From: an uncultured Collinsella sp.
GTDB taxonomy: Bacteria > Actinomycetota > Coriobacteriia > Coriobacteriales > Coriobacteriaceae
Length of the DNA: 7,799 bases
Assembly: GCA_934654515.1 (NCBI GenBank)
Contig: CAKUGA010000057.1
Coordinates: forward strand, 1 to 7,799
Direction of reading: 5' to 3'
The position numbers and the translations under genes were made by a program. Shown here in pieces: positions 5,331-7,799 of the stretch. The notes under the pieces were generated by a model that did no database searches, was not told the DNA's origin, and saw nothing but the letters and a program-made list of their open reading frames with translations. How positions within the stretch are numbered: the first letter of the stretch is position 1; the number at the start of each line of letters is the position of its first letter.

Positions 5331-5350
5331 ATTTCTGTCCCGACAGAAAT
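5331..5350. promoter_or_regulatory. 20-bp inverted repeat between promoter and ribosome site of kup
   Basis: ATTTCTGTC-CC-GACAGAAAT has 9-bp perfect arms and a 2-bp centre. It lies between the candidate -10 and the AAGGGAG ribosome site (5360-5366). As DNA it is a good operator for a repressor that blocks kup transcription; as RNA it could form an 8-bp stem with a 4-nt loop ahead of the ribosome site. Confidence 0.45.
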
Positions 5351-5371
5351 TAGATGTCTAAGGGAGTCCAC

Positions 5372-7603
5372 GTGGCACACAACAAACTGGAGACAAGTCT
5401 CCAAGACCAGCAGAGTCAGGGCGGGCACGGAGCCATCCCCCTCTCCGCCGGTATGCTGCTCGTTACGCTCGGCGTCGTCTACGGCGACATCGGCACGAGC
5501 CCCATGTACACCATGAAATCAATCGTCGCCAATAACGGCGGCATCGGCACCGTCAGCGAGGACATGATCCTGGGCGCGCTTTCGCTCGTCATCTGGACCA
5601 TGACGCTCGTGACCACGGTCAAGTACGTGCTGATCGCCATGAAGGCCGACAACCACAACGAAGGCGGTATCTTCGCCCTGTTCAGCCTTGTGCGCAAGGT
5701 GGCGCCGTGGCTGATTCTGCCCGCCATGATTGGCGGCGCGGCGCTGCTCGCCGACGGCATCCTTACCCCCGCCGTCACCGTAACCACAGCAATCGAGGGA
5801 CTGCGCACCATCGAGTGGGGCCATGCACTGCTGGGCGACGGCCAGACCAACGTCATCATCATCACCATCATCATTATCTGCGGCCTGTTTGCCATGCAGC
5901 GTGCCGGCACCTCGTCGATCGGCAAGCTGTTTGGCCCGCTTATGACATTATGGTTCCTGTTCCTGGCAGGCGCCGGTCTGTTCAACATGCTCGGTAACCT
6001 GTCCATCCTGCGCGCGCTCAACCCCATCCGCGGCATCATGTTCCTGTTCTCGCCCATCAACCACTCGGGCATCATGGTGCTCGGCTTCGTCTTCCTTTCG
6101 ACGACCGGCGCCGAGGCACTCTATTCGGACATGGGCCATGTGGGCAAGGCCAACATTTACGCATCCTGGCCGTTCGTAAAGGCGGCGCTCATTCTCAACT
6201 ACCTGGGCCAGGGCGCTTGGCTGCTTGCCAACAACTCCAATCCCCAAATGCTCGCGATGGACATCGTCAACCCGTTCTATATGATGCTCCCCGAGCCCCT
6301 GCGCCCCTTCGCCATCGTGCTTTCGGCCGTGGCGGCCATCATCGCCTCACAGGCGCTCATCACCGGCTCGTTCTCGCTGGTATCCGAGGCCACCCGCCTC
6401 AACCTTATGCCGCACCTGCGCATCCACTACCCCAGCGATACCAAGGGCCAGCTCTATATTCCGCTCGTCAACAACATCATGTGGATCGGCTGCATCTTTA
6501 TCGTGCTGCTGTTCCAAAACTCCGAGCGCATGGAGAGCGCCTACGGCCTCGCCATTACCGTGACCATGCTCATGACCACGACGCTTTTGACGAGCTACAT
6601 CGCCGGCATCATGAAGCACAAGCTGGGCGCCTGCGTCTTCGCTCTGCTCTTTGGCGCCATTGAGCTCTGCTTCTTCGCTTCGTGCCTCACCATGTTCTTT
6701 GACGGCGGCTACGTCATGATCTTCCTGGCCTCGCTGCTGTTTGGCCTTATGTATGTGTGGCGTCGCGGTACCGCTATCGAGCGCACGCAGACGATCCTGC
6801 TGCCCGTCTCCAAATACATCGACCAGCTCAACCGTCTGCGCAACGACGAGACCTATCCCGTGCTCGCCGACAACCTGGTGTTCCTCACCAACAGCCCCGA
6901 CCCGCTCACGCTCGACCGCGATGTGCTCTATTCCATCTTGGACAAGCACCCCAAGCGCGCCAAGGCATATTGGTTCATCAACGTGCACGTTACCGACGAG
7001 CCCTATACGCACGAGTATTCCGTCGAAACCTTTGGCACGGACTTCTTGTTCCGCGTACGCTTGGACCTGGGCTTTAAGGTCAACCAGCGCGTCAACGCCT
7101 ATCTGCGCCAGATCGTCGGCGATCTGATGGCTTCGGGTGAGCTGCCGCCGCAGCACCACACCTACTCTATCTACGAGACGCGCGGCAACGTGGGCGACTT
7201 CCGTTTTTGCATGCTGCGCAAGATGCTCGCCCCCGAGACGGACATCAACCGCAACGACCACCGCGTCATGGCCATCAAGTATGCCGTCCGTCGCGCCTGC
7301 GGAAGCCCGGCACGTTGGTACGGTCTTGAGAACTCGGCCATCATCATCGAGTACGTGCCGCTGTTTGCCCGCATGCGTCCGGCCGTCAAGCTGGTGCGCA
7401 CCCAGGTGCCGCTCGAGGTTCAGGTCGAGGAGGCCGAGGAAATGGAAGTCGACATCTTCTCGGACGACTTGGTCAACGGCAACGAGGCCGGCAAGAGCAT
7501 GAACGTCGATCCCACCGAGCAGCTCGAAAGCGTCGCTGACACGCCCGAACAGCAGCAGCTCGACGGACTCGAGAGCACCCAACTCAACGACGCCAACTTC
7601 TAA
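5372..7603 (+). CDS. kup: Kup-family potassium uptake transporter
   Basis: A 743-residue membrane protein of the KUP/HAK/KT family, which imports K+ across the cytoplasmic membrane, usually with protons. Family signatures are GVVYGDIGTSP (34-44), NHNEGGIFALFSLVR (94-108), LADGILTPAVT (126-136), TTGAEALYSDMGHVG (244-258), LNYLGQGA (275-282) and SQALITGSFSLVSEA (326-340). About twelve membrane segments fill residues 22-462, followed by a cytosolic domain (about 463-682). Residues 683-743 form an acidic, Glu/Asp/Gln-rich tail; E. coli Kup (622 residues) is shorter overall. The GTG at 5372 is preferred: AAGGGAG lies five bases upstream, while an in-frame ATG at 5354 has no ribosome site. The gene stands alone between two terminators, with two palindromes upstream as candidate control sites. 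Confidence 0.93.
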   Translation: MAHNKLETSLQDQQSQGGHGAIPLSAGMLLVTLGVVYGDIGTSPMYTMKSIVANNGGIGTVSEDMILGALSLVIWTMTLVTTVKYVLIAMKADNHNEGGIFALFSLVRKVAPWLILPAMIGGAALLADGILTPAVTVTTAIEGLRTIEWGHALLGDGQTNVIIITIIIICGLFAMQRAGTSSIGKLFGPLMTLWFLFLAGAGLFNMLGNLSILRALNPIRGIMFLFSPINHSGIMVLGFVFLSTTGAEALYSDMGHVGKANIYASWPFVKAALILNYLGQGAWLLANNSNPQMLAMDIVNPFYMMLPEPLRPFAIVLSAVAAIIASQALITGSFSLVSEATRLNLMPHLRIHYPSDTKGQLYIPLVNNIMWIGCIFIVLLFQNSERMESAYGLAITVTMLMTTTLLTSYIAGIMKHKLGACVFALLFGAIELCFFASCLTMFFDGGYVMIFLASLLFGLMYVWRRGTAIERTQTILLPVSKYIDQLNRLRNDETYPVLADNLVFLTNSPDPLTLDRDVLYSILDKHPKRAKAYWFINVHVTDEPYTHEYSVETFGTDFLFRVRLDLGFKVNQRVNAYLRQIVGDLMASGELPPQHHTYSIYETRGNVGDFRFCMLRKMLAPETDINRNDHRVMAIKYAVRRACGSPARWYGLENSAIIIEYVPLFARMRPAVKLVRTQVPLEVQVEEAEEMEVDIFSDDLVNGNEAGKSMNVDPTEQLESVADTPEQQQLDGLESTQLNDANF

Positions 7604-7623
7604 AACGCCGTCAGCCATCGACG

Positions 7624-7661
7624 AAAACGGCCCCGCACCTCACGAGATGCGGGGCCGTTTT
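7624..7661. terminator. Bidirectional intrinsic terminator after kup
   Basis: A 14-bp perfect stem, AAAACGGCCCCGCA / TGCGGGGCCGTTTT, encloses a 10-nt loop. It can be extended by ACG/CGT if one G is bulged. U-tracts occur on both strands, so it serves kup and the convergent gene ending at 7683. Confidence 0.93.
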
Positions 7662-7682
7662 GCGTCGTAATAAACTGGCAGA

Positions 7683-7799
7683 CTACGAGCGGCGCGGCTC
7701 GGGAGTCACGAGCTTATCGGGGCTCGCGCCCTCGGCATCCATCAGGCTCACGTAGCGAATCGACGGGTCCTCATACGTTGCGTAATAGTAATTGCCCGT
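7683..7799 (-). CDS. C-terminal end of an unrecognised protein (5' part outside window)
   Basis: The minus strand from the right edge reads 38 codons in one frame and ends with TAG, just before the shared terminator. The peptide ends in DAEGASPDKLVTPEPRRS and has a Tyr-rich stretch (YYYATYEDPSIRY) that looks like a folded C-terminal strand and loop. GC-rich third positions and the well-placed terminator support a real gene. I do not recognise the family from this piece. Confidence 0.65.
   Translation of the reverse strand, partial: TGNYYYATYEDPSIRYVSLMDAEGASPDKLVTPEPRRS

Noticed and set aside
5151..5371. c-di-AMP (ydaO-type) or other riboswitch in front of kup
   Set aside because: Such switches often control kup, but I see none of the conserved ydaO segments. 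The region is taken up by a terminator-like repeat and two DNA palindromes, and the likely leader is only about 50 nt.
6347..7618. Long minus-strand reading frame opposite kup (423 codons)
   Set aside because: It is an antisense shadow of high-GC codon bias, overlaps the kup terminator region, and its Val/Asp/Gly/His-rich translation is typical of such artefacts.

Overview
The window looks like a stretch of chromosome from a high-GC Gram-positive, most likely a Coriobacteriia member close to Collinsella. This is inferred from the GC-rich third codon positions, strong AAGGAG-type ribosome binding sites (several in front of GTG starts), and the mix of a short clostridial-type deformylase, an AlaA-type aminotransferase, a Kup potassium transporter and an RGG-tailed winged-helix protein. 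No database search was possible, so the genus is a recognition-based guess. No phage, insertion sequence, rRNA, tRNA or CRISPR array is visible.

Layout. Positions 1-887 (minus, 3' end cut off by the window) encode a protein with an acidic N-terminus, a MarR-like winged helix and a long RGG-repeat tail. It diverges from a short peptide deformylase (1100-1510, plus). A bidirectional terminator (1523-1558) separates the deformylase from a convergent minus-strand gene, 1582-3102, which fuses an XRE-type helix-turn-helix to a complete AlaA-type aminotransferase. Its promoter region (3121-3206) carries four copies of an 8-9 bp box, GTTCAATT(T). Upstream on the same strand is a LysR regulator (3264-4121), divergent from an EamA/DMT exporter-like gene (4239-5150, plus), a classic regulator-target pair. 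Then come a 72-bp perfect-arm inverted repeat, two further palindromes and kup (5372-7603, plus). A strong bidirectional terminator follows kup, and the last 38 codons of an unrecognised minus-strand gene end the window.

How the parts may work together. Most genes look like single transcription units with their own promoters. The most interesting locus is 1582-3206: a transcription-factor head joined to a catalytically intact PLP aminotransferase. It is preceded by an ordered array of identical boxes spaced by about 3 and 4 helical turns, and it has an internal ribosome binding site and ATG exactly where stand-alone AlaA would begin. That suggests an autoregulating PLP or amino-acid sensor, analogous to MocR/GabR/PdxR proteins but built on an XRE domain, possibly making both the fusion and the free enzyme. 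The LysR/EamA pair probably handles efflux of a small metabolite. Kup supplies potassium.
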